From: an uncultured Verrucomicrobiota bacterium
Lineage (GTDB): Bacteria > Verrucomicrobiota > Verrucomicrobiia > Opitutales > Seribacteraceae
NCBI GenBank assembly: GCA_902612125.1
Contig: CACMBV010000009.1
Span: 17,473-81,472 of the forward strand
Length of the DNA: 64,000 nucleotides
Reading direction: 5' to 3'
Shown: piece by piece, positions 51,121 through 61,435 of the stretch
Layout: every line of letters begins with the position of its first letter
Position numbering within the stretch: position 1 is the stretch's first letter
Position numbers and translations under genes: made by a program
Notes under the pieces: generated by a model
Told to the model about the DNA's origin: nothing
Seen by the model: the letters and a program-made list of their open reading frames with translations, nothing else
The model's database searches: none

Positions 51121-53910
51121 ATGGCACAGAAAAAAAAGGCGAAAGCACCCAACCAAAAAGGAAAAGCCAAGGCTGCACCCAAGCGAGCCCCCTCCATTTC
51201 CTCCAAGAAAGAAGTCAAATATGTTTATGACTTTGGAAAAAAGACCGATGGAGACGCAAAACAAAGAGAACTGCTTGGAGGTAAGGGAGCCAATTTAGCG
51301 GAGATGGCGAGAATCGGTCTACCAGTTCCACCAGGGTTTACCATCACCACCGAGGTTTGCACCTATTTTTATAAAAACAAAAGAACCTACCCGAAATCAT
51401 TAGACAGCCAAATGCGATCTTCCGTCGCTCTAATGGAAAAACAGCTCGGAAAAAATCTTGGAGATAATGAAAAGCCTCTACTTTTGTCTGTCAGATCAGG
51501 TGCCCGTGATTCAATGCCAGGGATGATGGATACAATCCTCAACTTAGGCTTAAATGACGAGACGGTTGAAGCGTTGGCAACTGCCTCCGGTAATCCCCGC
51601 TTTGCCTGGGATTGTTATCGCCGCTTTATACAAATGTATGGGGATGTGGTCATGGGTGTACAAAAACTACCAAGCGAAGATCATGATCCTTTCGAAGCAA
51701 TCATCGAAGATTTCAAAAAGGAAATTTTCCCCAAGGAAAAAGGAGAAGTGGATGATTCACGCATCACAACCGAACAAATGAAAGAGTTGGTCGGTCGATT
51801 CAAAACCCTTGTCAAAAAACGTTCCGGTCAGGACTTTCCCACCTGTCCATGGGAGCAACTTGAAGGTTCCGTGGGTGCGGTTTTCAGCTCATGGATGAAT
51901 GACCGTGCGATCGTCTATCGTCGAAAATACGGCATCCCCGCAGAGTGGGGTACGGCCGTGAATGTTCAGGCAATGGTTTTTGGAAATACTGGAAAAAAGT
52001 CAGGTTCAGGGGTAGGTTTCACCCGCGACCCCGCATCGGGCAAGAAAGTTCTTTACGGCGAATTCCTGACGGATGCACAGGGGGAAGATGTCGTTGCTGG
52101 CGTTCGAACACCCCAGCCCGTATCCAAGTTGAATAGGGTGCTACCCAAACCTTTTAAAGAACTTGTTTTAGTTCAAAAGAAACTCGAAAAGCATTTCAAG
52201 GATATGCAGGACTTCGAGTTTACCATCGAAGATGAGAAATTGTACATGCTACAAACCCGTAATGGTAAACGAACCGGCCTGGCTGCGGTGCGTATTGCGA
52301 CCGAGATGGTCAAGGAGAAGCTGATCGATTGGAAAACCGCCATTAAGCGTGTTCCTGCCGAGCAACTCGATCAGGTTCTGGCTCCCGTGTTTGACACCGC
52401 GGCCCAAAGGTCCGCAAAAAAACTTTGTAAGGGTCTGCCCGCCGGTCCGGGTGCTGCTTCCGGAAAGATTTGCATGAATGCGGAGCGGGCTGTGGAAGCT
52501 GCCAAGAAAGGTCCTGTTTTGTTGGTTCGTCAGGAAACATCGCCGGAGGATCTTCGTGGAATGATCGCCGCGGAAGGGATTCTAACTGCACGCGGTGGAG
52601 TCTCCTCCCACGCTGCCCTCGTCGCCCGACAAATGGGGAAGGTTTGCGTTTGCGGAGCCGCTGAATTGGACATTGATTATAAAAGCCGCACTATAAAAGT
52701 GGATGGGTCAACCTACAAAGAAGGTGACTACCTTTCCATTAACGGAACTACGGGGGAAATTTTTGCCGATGAATTAAAAACCGCTCCATCTGAAATCATT
52801 CAAGTCTTAGTTGACAAGAAGTTGGATCCGAAAAAGAGCCGTGACTACAAAAATTTCTCTCAATTGATGGATTGGTGTGAGAAAGCTACAAAAATGAATG
52901 TTCGTACCAACGCGGACTCACCTTCACAGGTTGCCAACGCCATTGCCTTTGGAGCTTCCGGAATTGGACTTTGCCGAACAGAGCATATGTTTTTTGAAGG
53001 AAATCGGATCGATGCCATGCGACAAATGATTCTTGCAGATAATGAAGTTGATCGTCGAAAGGCACTTAAAAAATTACTGCCCTATCAGAGAAAAGACTTC
53101 CAAGGCATTTTCAAAACCTTGGAGGGACGTCCTGCCACAATCCGTTTATTGGATCCACCCTTGCACGAGTTTTTACCCCATGATCAAGTGGCTCAGCGAG
53201 ACCTGGCCAAGAAATTAGGGGTAACACTTGCCTCCGTTAAGAAGCGGGTGGAAGACCTTCATGAATTCAATCCCATGCTTGGTCATCGCGGATGCCGTCT
53301 CGGTATTTCCTATTCTGAAATCACCGAGATGCAGGCACAAGCGATCTTGGAGGCTGCAATTCTCGTTCAAAAAAGCGGCATTGAGGTAAACCCTGAAATC
53401 ATGGTTCCACTGGTTGGCTTTCCCAAGGAATTGGAAATTCAAGTGGATGTTATCCACGAGACTGCCCAGAAAGTTTTCGCGGCCAAAGGTGAAAAGGTAA
53501 AATATCTTGTGGGTACAATGATCGAGATTCCTCGTGCCGCACTGGTCGCTGATGAAATCGCAAAGACCGCCCAGTTTTTCAGCTTTGGCACCAATGATCT
53601 TACCCAGACCACTATGGGTATGAGTCGAGATGATTCCGGAAGTTTCCTTCCAAATTACACAGAACTCGACATTATCGACGCCAACCCATTTGCCAGCGTT
53701 GATCAAAGCGGGGTAGGAGAGCTTATGGAAATAGGTGTGCAAAAAGGGAAATCTACACGTCGTGGAATTAAGTTAGGAATATGCGGTGAACACGGAGGGG
53801 ATCCAAAGAGTGTGGAGTTCTGTCACAAGATTGGGCTTAATTATGTCAGTTGTTCGCCATTCCGTGTGCCAACAGCCAGGCTGGCAGCTGCCCAGGCAGC
53901 AGTCAGTTGA
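51121..53910 (+). CDS. ppdK: Pyruvate, phosphate dikinase
   Basis: A 929-residue full-length PPDK, interconverting pyruvate, ATP and phosphate with phosphoenolpyruvate, AMP and pyrophosphate. The ATP-grasp start is [20 protein letters not shown]. The swivelling phosphohistidine domain has [15 protein letters not shown] with H497. The PEP-binding barrel ends with [15 protein letters not shown] with the catalytic Cys at C888. An unusual N-terminal ~32-residue Lys/Ala/Pro-rich tail ([19 protein letters not shown]) precedes the enzyme. The gene is divergent from tatC with 229 bp between and ends 30 bp before an intrinsic terminator. Confidence 0.96.
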   Translation: MAQKKKAKAPNQKGKAKAAPKRAPSISSKKEVKYVYDFGKKTDGDAKQRELLGGKGANLAEMARIGLPVPPGFTITTEVCTYFYKNKRTYPKSLDSQMRSSVALMEKQLGKNLGDNEKPLLLSVRSGARDSMPGMMDTILNLGLNDETVEALATASGNPRFAWDCYRRFIQMYGDVVMGVQKLPSEDHDPFEAIIEDFKKEIFPKEKGEVDDSRITTEQMKELVGRFKTLVKKRSGQDFPTCPWEQLEGSVGAVFSSWMNDRAIVYRRKYGIPAEWGTAVNVQAMVFGNTGKKSGSGVGFTRDPASGKKVLYGEFLTDAQGEDVVAGVRTPQPVSKLNRVLPKPFKELVLVQKKLEKHFKDMQDFEFTIEDEKLYMLQTRNGKRTGLAAVRIATEMVKEKLIDWKTAIKRVPAEQLDQVLAPVFDTAAQRSAKKLCKGLPAGPGAASGKICMNAERAVEAAKKGPVLLVRQETSPEDLRGMIAAEGILTARGGVSSHAALVARQMGKVCVCGAAELDIDYKSRTIKVDGSTYKEGDYLSINGTTGEIFADELKTAPSEIIQVLVDKKLDPKKSRDYKNFSQLMDWCEKATKMNVRTNADSPSQVANAIAFGASGIGLCRTEHMFFEGNRIDAMRQMILADNEVDRRKALKKLLPYQRKDFQGIFKTLEGRPATIRLLDPPLHEFLPHDQVAQRDLAKKLGVTLASVKKRVEDLHEFNPMLGHRGCRLGISYSEITEMQAQAILEAAILVQKSGIEVNPEIMVPLVGFPKELEIQVDVIHETAQKVFAAKGEKVKYLVGTMIEIPRAALVADEIAKTAQFFSFGTNDLTQTTMGMSRDDSGSFLPNYTELDIIDANPFASVDQSGVGELMEIGVQKGKSTRRGIKLGICGEHGGDPKSVEFCHKIGLNYVSCSPFRVPTARLAAAQAAVS

Positions 53911-53940
53911 TTATTGAAGATTTAATAGGTTTTATATTAC

Positions 53941-53974
53941 GGGTTCGGGCTTTTACCTAGCCCGAACCCTTTTT
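53941..53974 (+). terminator. Intrinsic terminator of ppdK
   Basis: A perfect 10-bp stem, GGGTTCGGGC (53941-53950) with GCCCGAACCC (53960-53969), a 9-base loop, then a T-rich tail (TTTTTATTTT). It sits between ppdK and hflX; hflX begins at 53982, so hflX expression may depend on read-through or on a promoter inside ppdK. Confidence 0.92.
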
Positions 53975-53981
53975 ATTTTGA

Positions 53982-55265
53982 ATGTTTGAGGTAAAAGAAA
54001 AACCGCGACTGGTCGAAAGAGCATTCCTTTTGGCGGTCATCTTGAGGGAAGAGGAACGGGCAAGTGCTGAAAACCTGTTGGATGAACTGGATGAGCTTGT
54101 ATCCAACCTCGGAATTAAAATTTTTGGCAAGAGAGTTATCCGAGTTCGAAAAACTTATCCAGGGTATTTACTCGGCAAAGGAAAATTCATTGAAATCTCC
54201 GAGGTAGTCCGAGAACTTGGTTGCGATGTAATCATTTTTGATAATGAACTGTCTCCCAGTCAGCAGCGAAATTGGGAAGCCGAGTCAAAGGTGTTAGTAA
54301 TTGATCGTCAGGAAATTATTTTGGATGTTTTTGCTACCCGAGCACAGACGAAGGAAGCAGTCCTGCAGGTAAAGTTGGCCCGTTTGGAGTACTCACTTCC
54401 CCGACTTAGAAGAGCATGGTCACATTTGGGAAGGCAAAGAGGAGGTGGAGTGACTCAGCGAGGGGAGGGAGAAGCACAAATTGAACTTGATCAAAGGTTG
54501 GTGAGAGATCAGATCAGTGCGACTAAAAAAGAAATTAAGCAGGTTGCAAAGACTCGAAAAACCAGCCGAAAAAAAAGACTGAGAATACCCCTGCCAACGG
54601 TTGCTTTGGTAGGTTACACCAATGCAGGGAAATCCACTCTACTTAATCAGGTATGTGATTCGGATATTTTAGCAGCAGACAAATTATTTGCCACGCTTGA
54701 CCCAACCAGTAGGCAGGCTCGGCTACCAAATGGGGAGAAAATCATTCTTACCGATACGGTTGGTTTTATTCGTAAACTACCACATCGGCTGGTTGATGCA
54801 TTTCGTGCAACTTTGGAAGAGACTTTAGTTGCGAATTTACTCTTGCATGTTGTGGACTTGTCAAATCCACAATTTGAGGAGCATATGCAAACGACGCTTG
54901 CAGTTTTGGGGGAATTGGGTGCCGAGGAAAAAGAGATTCTAACCGTCTTCAACAAGATTGATCTTTTGGCAGAAGACGAATTAGGAAACCTTAAAGTGAG
55001 TCAAAATCATAAAAGTGGAAATGCAGTCTTCCTCAGTTGTCGCTCCGGTCTAGGAATACCTGATCTGTTACAGGTTATTGAAATAAAACTTGGGCTACAA
55101 AGGAAGGCCAAAGAATATTTCATTCCTCATGAAGAGTACAAACTAATTGTAAAAATGAGAAAAGAAGGTTGTTTAGCAGACGAAACTCCTGCTGATACAG
55201 GGACGATTGTACGGGCATACCCAAGAGACAGGATGTTGGACGACCTTAAGCAATATGAAACTTAA
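53982..55265 (+). CDS. hflX: GTPase HflX
   Basis: A 427-residue HflX, a GTPase that splits stalled ribosomes under stress. The N-terminal nucleotide-binding domain (GNRVI-type, VIFDNELSPSQQRNWE) is followed by a helical segment LGRQRGGGVTQRGEGEAQIE. The G domain has GYTNAGKST at G211, TLDPTSRQ as switch I, DTVGFIRKLP as G3 and FNKIDLL as G4. Only 7 bp separate it from the ppdK terminator. It is convergent with the small membrane protein gene 4 bp away. Confidence 0.94.
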   Translation: MFEVKEKPRLVERAFLLAVILREEERASAENLLDELDELVSNLGIKIFGKRVIRVRKTYPGYLLGKGKFIEISEVVRELGCDVIIFDNELSPSQQRNWEAESKVLVIDRQEIILDVFATRAQTKEAVLQVKLARLEYSLPRLRRAWSHLGRQRGGGVTQRGEGEAQIELDQRLVRDQISATKKEIKQVAKTRKTSRKKRLRIPLPTVALVGYTNAGKSTLLNQVCDSDILAADKLFATLDPTSRQARLPNGEKIILTDTVGFIRKLPHRLVDAFRATLEETLVANLLLHVVDLSNPQFEEHMQTTLAVLGELGAEEKEILTVFNKIDLLAEDELGNLKVSQNHKSGNAVFLSCRSGLGIPDLLQVIEIKLGLQRKAKEYFIPHEEYKLIVKMRKEGCLADETPADTGTIVRAYPRDRMLDDLKQYET

Positions 55266-55269
55266 TATA

Positions 55270-55512
55270 TCAGTTTTTTTTCCTTTGCTTGTAATCGACC
55301 AAGGTCACAAGGAACATATTAGATGCTATCCAAAAGACACCTGTCATGCAAAATGAAGTTATCGAAGATATGATCAAAACAGTGTAGAAGTCTTGAGACG
55401 GAACATGGGGTGCGAGCACCCAAAGCATAAACAAAAAGAAAAGAACTGAAAGAATCAGAACCGTTATAACCCCTGTTTTCGAGAAGAAAGATTGTTCAGC
55501 GTCTTTGCTCAT
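55270..55512 (-). CDS. Small two-helix membrane protein, unknown
   Basis: An 80-residue protein I do not recognise. Two hydrophobic segments (about residues 14-33 and 42-68) are joined by a short polar turn, and the C-terminus is basic (DYKQRKKN). The stop lies 4 bp from the end of hflX. It is 31 bp downstream of the gcvP start's opposite side, that is, upstream of gcvP's 3' end on the same strand order, but shares no obvious link with glycine cleavage. The coding call rests on length, hydrophobic pattern and position only. Confidence 0.55.
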   Translation of the reverse strand: MSKDAEQSFFSKTGVITVLILSVLFFLFMLWVLAPHVPSQDFYTVLIISSITSFCMTGVFWIASNMFLVTLVDYKQRKKN

Positions 55513-55543
55513 ACCAATCTTTATGGTTGTATATGGAAAATGG

Positions 55544-58500
55544 TCAATTCAAACCTTGAAAGTCTTTGGCTAATTTTAACAATTTCTCCTTAATTTCACA
55601 GATTTCCAATCGCATTAGTTCGCTTGGACTAATTCGATTGTGCGGAAGCGGGGGCAGCCGATCGAGAGGTTCATTTAACCGAAGATTTCGGTTCGCACCC
55701 ACTTCATCAACGCGGTCTATGGGAGTGAAATGGGGAGCACTTTTCAAGACAAAAGGAGTTTCTTCAATGATATCTTTGATGGCGAGAACTGCTTCCACAA
55801 AACGATCCAATTCTTTTTTTGTGTAGCTTTCTGTCGGTTCAATCATTAACCCAAAAACCTCAGGAAACGCGACGGTGGGTGCATGAAATCCAAAATCAAG
55901 GAATAACTTGCCAATTTGAGGAATGGCCTGATTTTTAGGTATCCCATGGCTTTCTAAGTTTTCAAAATCTTTATCACTTAGAGTGAGTATAAATTCATGC
56001 ATTCTCGGGGCATCTTGTGCATTTTCCGGTAAAGTTTGGTAGCGAGTCTTTAGTTTCTCAAAGAGATACCTGGCAGAAAGGACAGCTACGGACGACATTC
56101 TGGGAATACCTTCGTATCCTAATCGAATCAGATAAGTGTAAGCCCTTACCTTGTGACCAAAATTTCCCCAGTTTCGATGGAAAGAACCAATTGAATATTT
56201 AGGGGTTTCGACATCGTATGTACCATCTTCAAGCTTGCGAATTTGTTTTCCTGGAAGGAAGTTAACAAGCTTTTCCGAAACGGCCACAATTGCGTCACCA
56301 GGCCCTCCACCGCCGTGGGGGATGGTCCAGGTCTTGTGAAGATTATTATGAACCGCATCAACGCCAAGTTCATTAAGATCAACCAGCCCTGCGATGGCAT
56401 TCATATTGGCACCATCCATATAAACGAGACCACCAGCCTGGTGTACTTTGTCTGCTATCCTCTTAAAATCGGTTTCAAAGATACCAGATGTATTAGGGTT
56501 GGTTATCATGACCCCGCAGAGTTGCTCGCCGTATTTTTCTAATTTATCTTCAAAATCGGCGATATCGATTTTACCATCAGGATTGGCCTCTAGATATACA
56601 ATCCCGTCTGGATAGCCAGCCATCGCGGCAGTGGCAAAATTTGTTCCGTGTGCCGATCTTGGTATCATGATTATTGTTCGGTTCTTGTCATTATTATGGC
56701 GATGGTAAGCCTGGAAAAGTTTTATACCCACAAGTTCACCCTGTGCACCGGCCACAGGTTGAGTGGTTACACCTGCGAGACCTGTAATGCCTTTAAACCA
56801 CACTTGAATCTCGTGCAGTACTTTGAGGGGTCCCTGAATATCTTCTCTCGGGGCTTGTGGGTGAACTTTGGCAAAACCATCCAGTCCAGCAGCCCAGTCG
56901 TTCAGCAAAGGGTTGTATTTCATTGTGCATGATCCCAAGGGATAACACCCGTCATCCGGGGAAACATTTAGTTCTGCGAGTTTGCTATAATACTCATGTA
57001 GCTCATCGTCTGAATAGGAAGGAATACGAACAGATTCATTGCGTAAAAACCTTTTATCTAATTTGTGAACTGTATGGTGTACCTTATCGGCAGTTGATGG
57101 AAATTCATCCCTGAAAAATGAGATTAAGTCATCAATATCCTTGGGGGTATGTGAGTCAGAGAAAGAAATCTTGAGCAAACCGGCTTTCCTTGCTCCTGCA
57201 TGGCAGCGATTTGTAATATCTACCCCTAAATTAATGTTTTTAGATCTTGCATTGTGAATAAGCGTGGCAGGAGATTTATCAGTGCGAAGTGTAAGTTCAG
57301 TCGGAGAGAGGTTTTCAGAAAATGCTGGTTCGATCCCTTTCAATGGTTGGATGGCCTCGATAACTTTTTGTTGATTTCGATTAGCTAACTCAACCGATGC
57401 ACCCAAGCCCTTGGATCCTTTTGACAAAATGCTCGCTCCTGCTAAGGTCGCGAGGAAGGCCTGATTGGAACAGACATTTGAGGTGGCCTTTTCTTTGCGA
57501 ATATGCTGCTCGCGGGTGGATAGAACCATGACATGGCAGTCACGACCATTTAAATCTTTGGCTTGTCCAATGTAGCGCCCCGGTGTATTCCTTAAATCAG
57601 CTTTGTTGTTGGAATTGTGTCGGCATCCAAAAATCCCGAGTCCAGGTCCGCCAAAATTTGGAGGTATGGCAAGATGTTGAGCGTCGCCCGCAATAAAATC
57701 AGCCCCATTTCTGCCAAATTCAACCGGAGGTTTTAAGCCATCTTCTCCCAGTAAATAAGGGTCTATACAAGCTATGGAGCGTATTCTGTTGTCCTTGCAA
57801 AAGTTGGTCAGCAGATCAACCTCTTCGAGAACTCCAAGGGAATTAATCTGGGGGAAAACAAAGGCTGAGTATTGACTGACTTCATCAATTTTAAGGGAAG
57901 ACAATCTTTGATAATTACATCTTCCTGAGGAGGGATCTAGGTCAAGCAAATCGAATATAATTCCTGTATCCTTGGCGAGGGTTTCCAGAACTTCAATCTC
58001 CTGTGGGAATAAGGTTGACGCTAAGAGAATTCTCGGAGGATTCTTACTTGTGCGAATTGCACATGTGATCGCTTCATAAATTGCGAAAGAACGGTCATAC
58101 AAAGAGGTATTTATAGCTTCGAAACCGGTCAGTGCGGACATAGCACATTGGTATATCCAATGAGAAATGAGAGTGCCTTGGCTTCTTTCCGGTTGATAGG
58201 GTGTGTATGAAGTGGATAAGTTTCGTAAACTGGAAACAAAGCTGACGATGCTTGGGGTTTCCCATACAGGAAGCTGGTCACCAATGAAGGAAGTCTTATG
58301 GTTTGAAAGACTCGCTACAGAGTCCATTGCAATGGCAGCACCCCGATATGATTGTTCCTGAGGGAGGGGAAGGGGTTGAGGGAAAAGAAAGGTCGGGTTT
58401 ATGTGGGCGAAAAGTTGGCTTAGACTCGCAAGTCCCACTGAAGATAGCATTTTTTGAATGTCATCATCCGTGGCACTGATATAATGCCTGTGTGTTTCAC

Positions 58501-58588
58501 GAGGAAACTCTTCCGGATCAAAGGGCAATTTTTCTGTATCAACAGAATAAGATGGTGTGTGTGAAATAGCTTCTTTAAAATTTCCCAT
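55544..58588 (-). CDS. gcvP: Glycine dehydrogenase (decarboxylating), fused alpha and beta parts
   Basis: A 1014-residue P-protein of the glycine cleavage system, which decarboxylates glycine and passes the aminomethyl group to lipoylated GcvH. The N-terminal ~480 residues resemble the GcvPA half (HYISATDDDIQKML, PNFGGPGLGIFG, NVCSNQAFLA). The C-terminal half matches GcvPB: YPLGSCTMKYNPLLN, GVMITNPNTSGIFE, and NLHKTWTIPHGGGGPGD with the PLP lysine at K752. The GSCTMKYNP signature is diagnostic of the two-subunit enzyme, so this looks like a fusion of split subunits rather than a classical ~950-residue P-protein. gcvH and gcvT are not in the window. Confidence 0.93.
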   Translation of the reverse strand: MGNFKEAISHTPSYSVDTEKLPFDPEEFPRETHRHYISATDDDIQKMLSSVGLASLSQLFAHINPTFLFPQPLPLPQEQSYRGAAIAMDSVASLSNHKTSFIGDQLPVWETPSIVSFVSSLRNLSTSYTPYQPERSQGTLISHWIYQCAMSALTGFEAINTSLYDRSFAIYEAITCAIRTSKNPPRILLASTLFPQEIEVLETLAKDTGIIFDLLDLDPSSGRCNYQRLSSLKIDEVSQYSAFVFPQINSLGVLEEVDLLTNFCKDNRIRSIACIDPYLLGEDGLKPPVEFGRNGADFIAGDAQHLAIPPNFGGPGLGIFGCRHNSNNKADLRNTPGRYIGQAKDLNGRDCHVMVLSTREQHIRKEKATSNVCSNQAFLATLAGASILSKGSKGLGASVELANRNQQKVIEAIQPLKGIEPAFSENLSPTELTLRTDKSPATLIHNARSKNINLGVDITNRCHAGARKAGLLKISFSDSHTPKDIDDLISFFRDEFPSTADKVHHTVHKLDKRFLRNESVRIPSYSDDELHEYYSKLAELNVSPDDGCYPLGSCTMKYNPLLNDWAAGLDGFAKVHPQAPREDIQGPLKVLHEIQVWFKGITGLAGVTTQPVAGAQGELVGIKLFQAYHRHNNDKNRTIIMIPRSAHGTNFATAAMAGYPDGIVYLEANPDGKIDIADFEDKLEKYGEQLCGVMITNPNTSGIFETDFKRIADKVHQAGGLVYMDGANMNAIAGLVDLNELGVDAVHNNLHKTWTIPHGGGGPGDAIVAVSEKLVNFLPGKQIRKLEDGTYDVETPKYSIGSFHRNWGNFGHKVRAYTYLIRLGYEGIPRMSSVAVLSARYLFEKLKTRYQTLPENAQDAPRMHEFILTLSDKDFENLESHGIPKNQAIPQIGKLFLDFGFHAPTVAFPEVFGLMIEPTESYTKKELDRFVEAVLAIKDIIEETPFVLKSAPHFTPIDRVDEVGANRNLRLNEPLDRLPPLPHNRISPSELMRLEICEIKEKLLKLAKDFQGLN

Positions 58589-58678
58589 GAATAAAATCTA
58601 TTCGAAAATGAATAAAAGGAAATAATCTATTGTTCACATGCTGAAAAAGGCATGCAAATTGACAATTATAAAGCCCTT

Positions 58679-59791
58679 TTAGTTAACGGGCAGATTGCGG
58701 ATGAATTTTCCGTTTTCCCAAAGATTTTTCTCAACTAACTTACCATTTTCGAAATAAAGCTCTTCCCCGTGCATCTGGCCATTCCGCAATTCGAGTTCAC
58801 CATTTATCTTACCATTAAGATCTAAGATTCTCATTTTACCGGAGAATCTTTTGTTGGAGTTCCTTACGAAGATTGTATCAATGCCATCTATGAGTGTTGT
58901 TGTGAATATATTTTCAACTTCATCGACCGTACCAATCCAAGTGTCTTCATCTTCCGATAGAGAATCATTGATGGAGGAAAGAGCGGTTTCTTTTTTCGGG
59001 ATATTCTTCTCAATGGAAACATCCTGATTGATCAAAGGATCTGAGTTTTGGGGTGATTGAGTAGTAGCGGAATTTTTTTCAGCAATAGAAACGGGAGGTA
59101 TATCAATTGTTTTCTCTTCACCAGTTTCCGACAATGAACGGGATGAGGGTAATGTGCCTGTAATGTATTCACGCCCGTCATTCCCAGAGGCGATTTTTGG
59201 AGGATCAGGTTTCTCCAGAGCAGTTTCGTTGGCTTCATAGATTACGGCGGTGTCCAGCGTAATATCTGGTTTTGTTGTGGGGCTTGGCAAATCCATAGGT
59301 TTTGTGAGCAATTTGCCATTTTGCCAAATTCCCCTGATTATGCGTCCATCGGAGTCGAAAAGAGTTCCCTGGCCATGTCTCAAATCATCAAACCATTCAC
59401 CTTCGTATTTTGCTCCAGTTGAAGAGGTGAAAACTCCAGTTCCGTGTCTCTTTCCGTTTAGAAAAGACCCCTCATAAAAGGAACCATCCGGCCAAGTGTA
59501 GATGCCTAGACCTGTTCGTTGGTCTTTCAGGTAATCCCCCTTGTATTTTTCCCTATTTGACCAAGTAAACTGTCCTGTTCCGTGTCTTAAGTCATTGTCG
59601 AAATCTCCTTCGTAGATTGAGCCGTCCAGCCAACTGTAGGTGCCTTTACCCTGTTTCAGTCCTTTTTCATCGACTTCACCCATGTATGATCCGTCATGAA
59701 AATCAATCGAGGTGACTTTTTTGGAAGAATTGCAGGAGCTGAAAATTAAAAGGAGTACAATCGAGGCAATCCATGAAATAAAAGACTTCAT
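58679..59791 (-). CDS. MORN-repeat lipoprotein
   Basis: A 370-residue protein with a lipoprotein signal (SIVLLLIFSSC lipobox, Cys20). Residues ~32-165 contain six MORN repeats with the typical GxGxYxWxDGSxYEGxF spacing: GKGTYSWLDGSIYEGDF, GTGQFTWSNREKYKGDY, GLGIYTWPDGSFYEGSF and GTGVFTSSTGAKYEGEW. A ~120-residue Ser/Thr/Pro-rich linker follows. The last ~70 residues carry two MORN_2-like units (NGQMHGEELYFENGKLV). MORN repeats form flat beta sheets that in other organisms bind lipids or proteins; the role in PVC bacteria is unknown. It lies 90 bp downstream of the gcvP start, on the same strand as gcvP but upstream of it. Confidence 0.8.
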   Translation of the reverse strand: MKSFISWIASIVLLLIFSSCNSSKKVTSIDFHDGSYMGEVDEKGLKQGKGTYSWLDGSIYEGDFDNDLRHGTGQFTWSNREKYKGDYLKDQRTGLGIYTWPDGSFYEGSFLNGKRHGTGVFTSSTGAKYEGEWFDDLRHGQGTLFDSDGRIIRGIWQNGKLLTKPMDLPSPTTKPDITLDTAVIYEANETALEKPDPPKIASGNDGREYITGTLPSSRSLSETGEEKTIDIPPVSIAEKNSATTQSPQNSDPLINQDVSIEKNIPKKETALSSINDSLSEDEDTWIGTVDEVENIFTTTLIDGIDTIFVRNSNKRFSGKMRILDLNGKINGELELRNGQMHGEELYFENGKLVEKNLWENGKFIRNLPVN

Positions 59792-59893
59792 AGCTACAGA
59801 AAAGATTAGAATCGAGTTTCGGGCAAGTTCGTAAATCTATTCATATTTGATTTTGCCAATGGGTGTAAAAAAGAATAACCCATTTGTCTGGAC

Positions 59894-59981
<88 letters not shown>

Positions 59982-61397
59982 CTACAATTTGTCCTGATTA
60001 TAAAAGGCGTTGATTTTATCTGCTACATCGCGAAAAGAAATATCTGCTGAATACACCAATTTAAATTCTTCCATTGCTTTTTCATTTTTATTCATCGATG
60101 CATAGCAGCACCCCAATTCGTAAATAGCTTCTTTTTTACGGTCGTCCATAATTTGAATTTCCGACTTCAAAAGGTTGAATTGTTCAATGGCTAAATCGTA
60201 AAAATTCTTTCGACTGTATGCACGACCAAGATAAAGAATGGCGTCCAGGCGAACTTTTGCATTCTTTTGTGCCAGTTGAAAATGTGCCAGGCAGCTTTCA
60301 AAATCTTCATCTTCAAACAAAAGTACTCCTAATTCATACCGATAGCCAAAATCATTCGGATATCTCTTAACAAGGGATTCGAGCTGGGTTTTTTGATAAA
60401 CTTTTCGGTTTTTGACAGCTTCCTCCCAAGAGACCTTGGTGGTCTCATCATTTGGATTTTGATGGTATAATTTTTCCCACTGATCAATGACATCATCGTA
60501 GTATTCCAAAGTGAGATTTCGTTCTTTCTCCTCAAGGGAGACATCCGCCTTTCCAGCTTCTTGTTTTCGAGCCTCTTGAATCCAGGCAATCGCATTTTCC
60601 AGATCTCCATAACGCTGATAATATTCACTAAGCTGACGATAGTGATTAAGGTTGTCTGGTTCCTCTTCCCATTTCGCATAGGCTTGCCTGATAAGCTCTT
60701 CGAGACCTTTCGCATCATTGACTGTTTTAGAAGCTTGCTCAAGAGATTGAGCTTGTGCTTCATCTTTGAGTTGGGTCCGGAAATCTTCAGACTCCTCCCA
60801 TTTTCCCTTATTCATTGCGACCGCGACGGAAGCTCTTTTCATAAGGTCTTCAGCATCTCCATCACTTGGGTTTATTTTTTGAATGTCATTTCCAATTGCG
60901 ATGGTTTTTTCTGTGTCACCAACCTCGAGATAAGCATTCCCGAGTTGTTTTAAATTTTTTAAATCTTTGGTGTTTATTTTTCTGATTGTTTCCAGGCCAA
61001 AAACCACGGTATGTTTCAAGCCTAAATCTCTAGCCGCATCAATTAACATCTGGTGAGCCATGATATTACCCACTGACTTTTCAATTAATTCTTCTGCTTT
61101 TGCTAAAGATTGAACAGGGTCCTTATCGTTTTTTCCCCGCAGCATAAAAGGGGCAGCCGTAACTTTGCCAAAGAGGCTGGAAAGGCCTTTTGTTGATTTA
61201 TGAGCCATTCTAAGCTGTAGTGCCCGCAATTTCTTTCGCAGTTCCAGACATCCGGGGCTCAATTTCAGGATAGCAGAGTAGATTTCAACAGAGTAACTTG
61301 GATTGGTACTGACAGCTTTATCGGCAGCTTCCAATTGCTTGATTTGTCGAGGATCAAGTTCTGAAATGGTTGATTCTTGAATCATTGGGGCAATCAT
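59982..61397 (-). CDS. TPR-repeat protein
   Basis: A 471-residue soluble, mainly helical protein. Tetratricopeptide-like units are visible at about residues 150-200 (LKQLGNAYLEVGDTEKTIAI), 250-285 (YRQLSEYYQRYGDLENAIAW), 360-400 (YELGVLLFEDEDFESCLAHF, then YLGRAYSRKNFYDLAIEQF) and 430-460 (YELGCCYASMNKNEKAMEEF). A charged coiled-coil-like stretch links them. No signal peptide is present. It is probably a scaffold; the partner is unknown. It is 38 bp downstream of glmM on the same strand and ends exactly against tRNA-Ser. Confidence 0.8.
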   Translation of the reverse strand: MIAPMIQESTISELDPRQIKQLEAADKAVSTNPSYSVEIYSAILKLSPGCLELRKKLRALQLRMAHKSTKGLSSLFGKVTAAPFMLRGKNDKDPVQSLAKAEELIEKSVGNIMAHQMLIDAARDLGLKHTVVFGLETIRKINTKDLKNLKQLGNAYLEVGDTEKTIAIGNDIQKINPSDGDAEDLMKRASVAVAMNKGKWEESEDFRTQLKDEAQAQSLEQASKTVNDAKGLEELIRQAYAKWEEEPDNLNHYRQLSEYYQRYGDLENAIAWIQEARKQEAGKADVSLEEKERNLTLEYYDDVIDQWEKLYHQNPNDETTKVSWEEAVKNRKVYQKTQLESLVKRYPNDFGYRYELGVLLFEDEDFESCLAHFQLAQKNAKVRLDAILYLGRAYSRKNFYDLAIEQFNLLKSEIQIMDDRKKEAIYELGCCYASMNKNEKAMEEFKLVYSADISFRDVADKINAFYNQDKL

Positions 61398-61435
61398 CCT
61401 TGGATAAGGTCAAATCTCGTAAAAGCGAACATAAT

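Noticed and set aside
53215..53742. 175-codon minus-strand frame inside ppdK
   Set aside because: It is antisense to the conserved PEP-binding barrel of ppdK and its translation shows no domain or signal.
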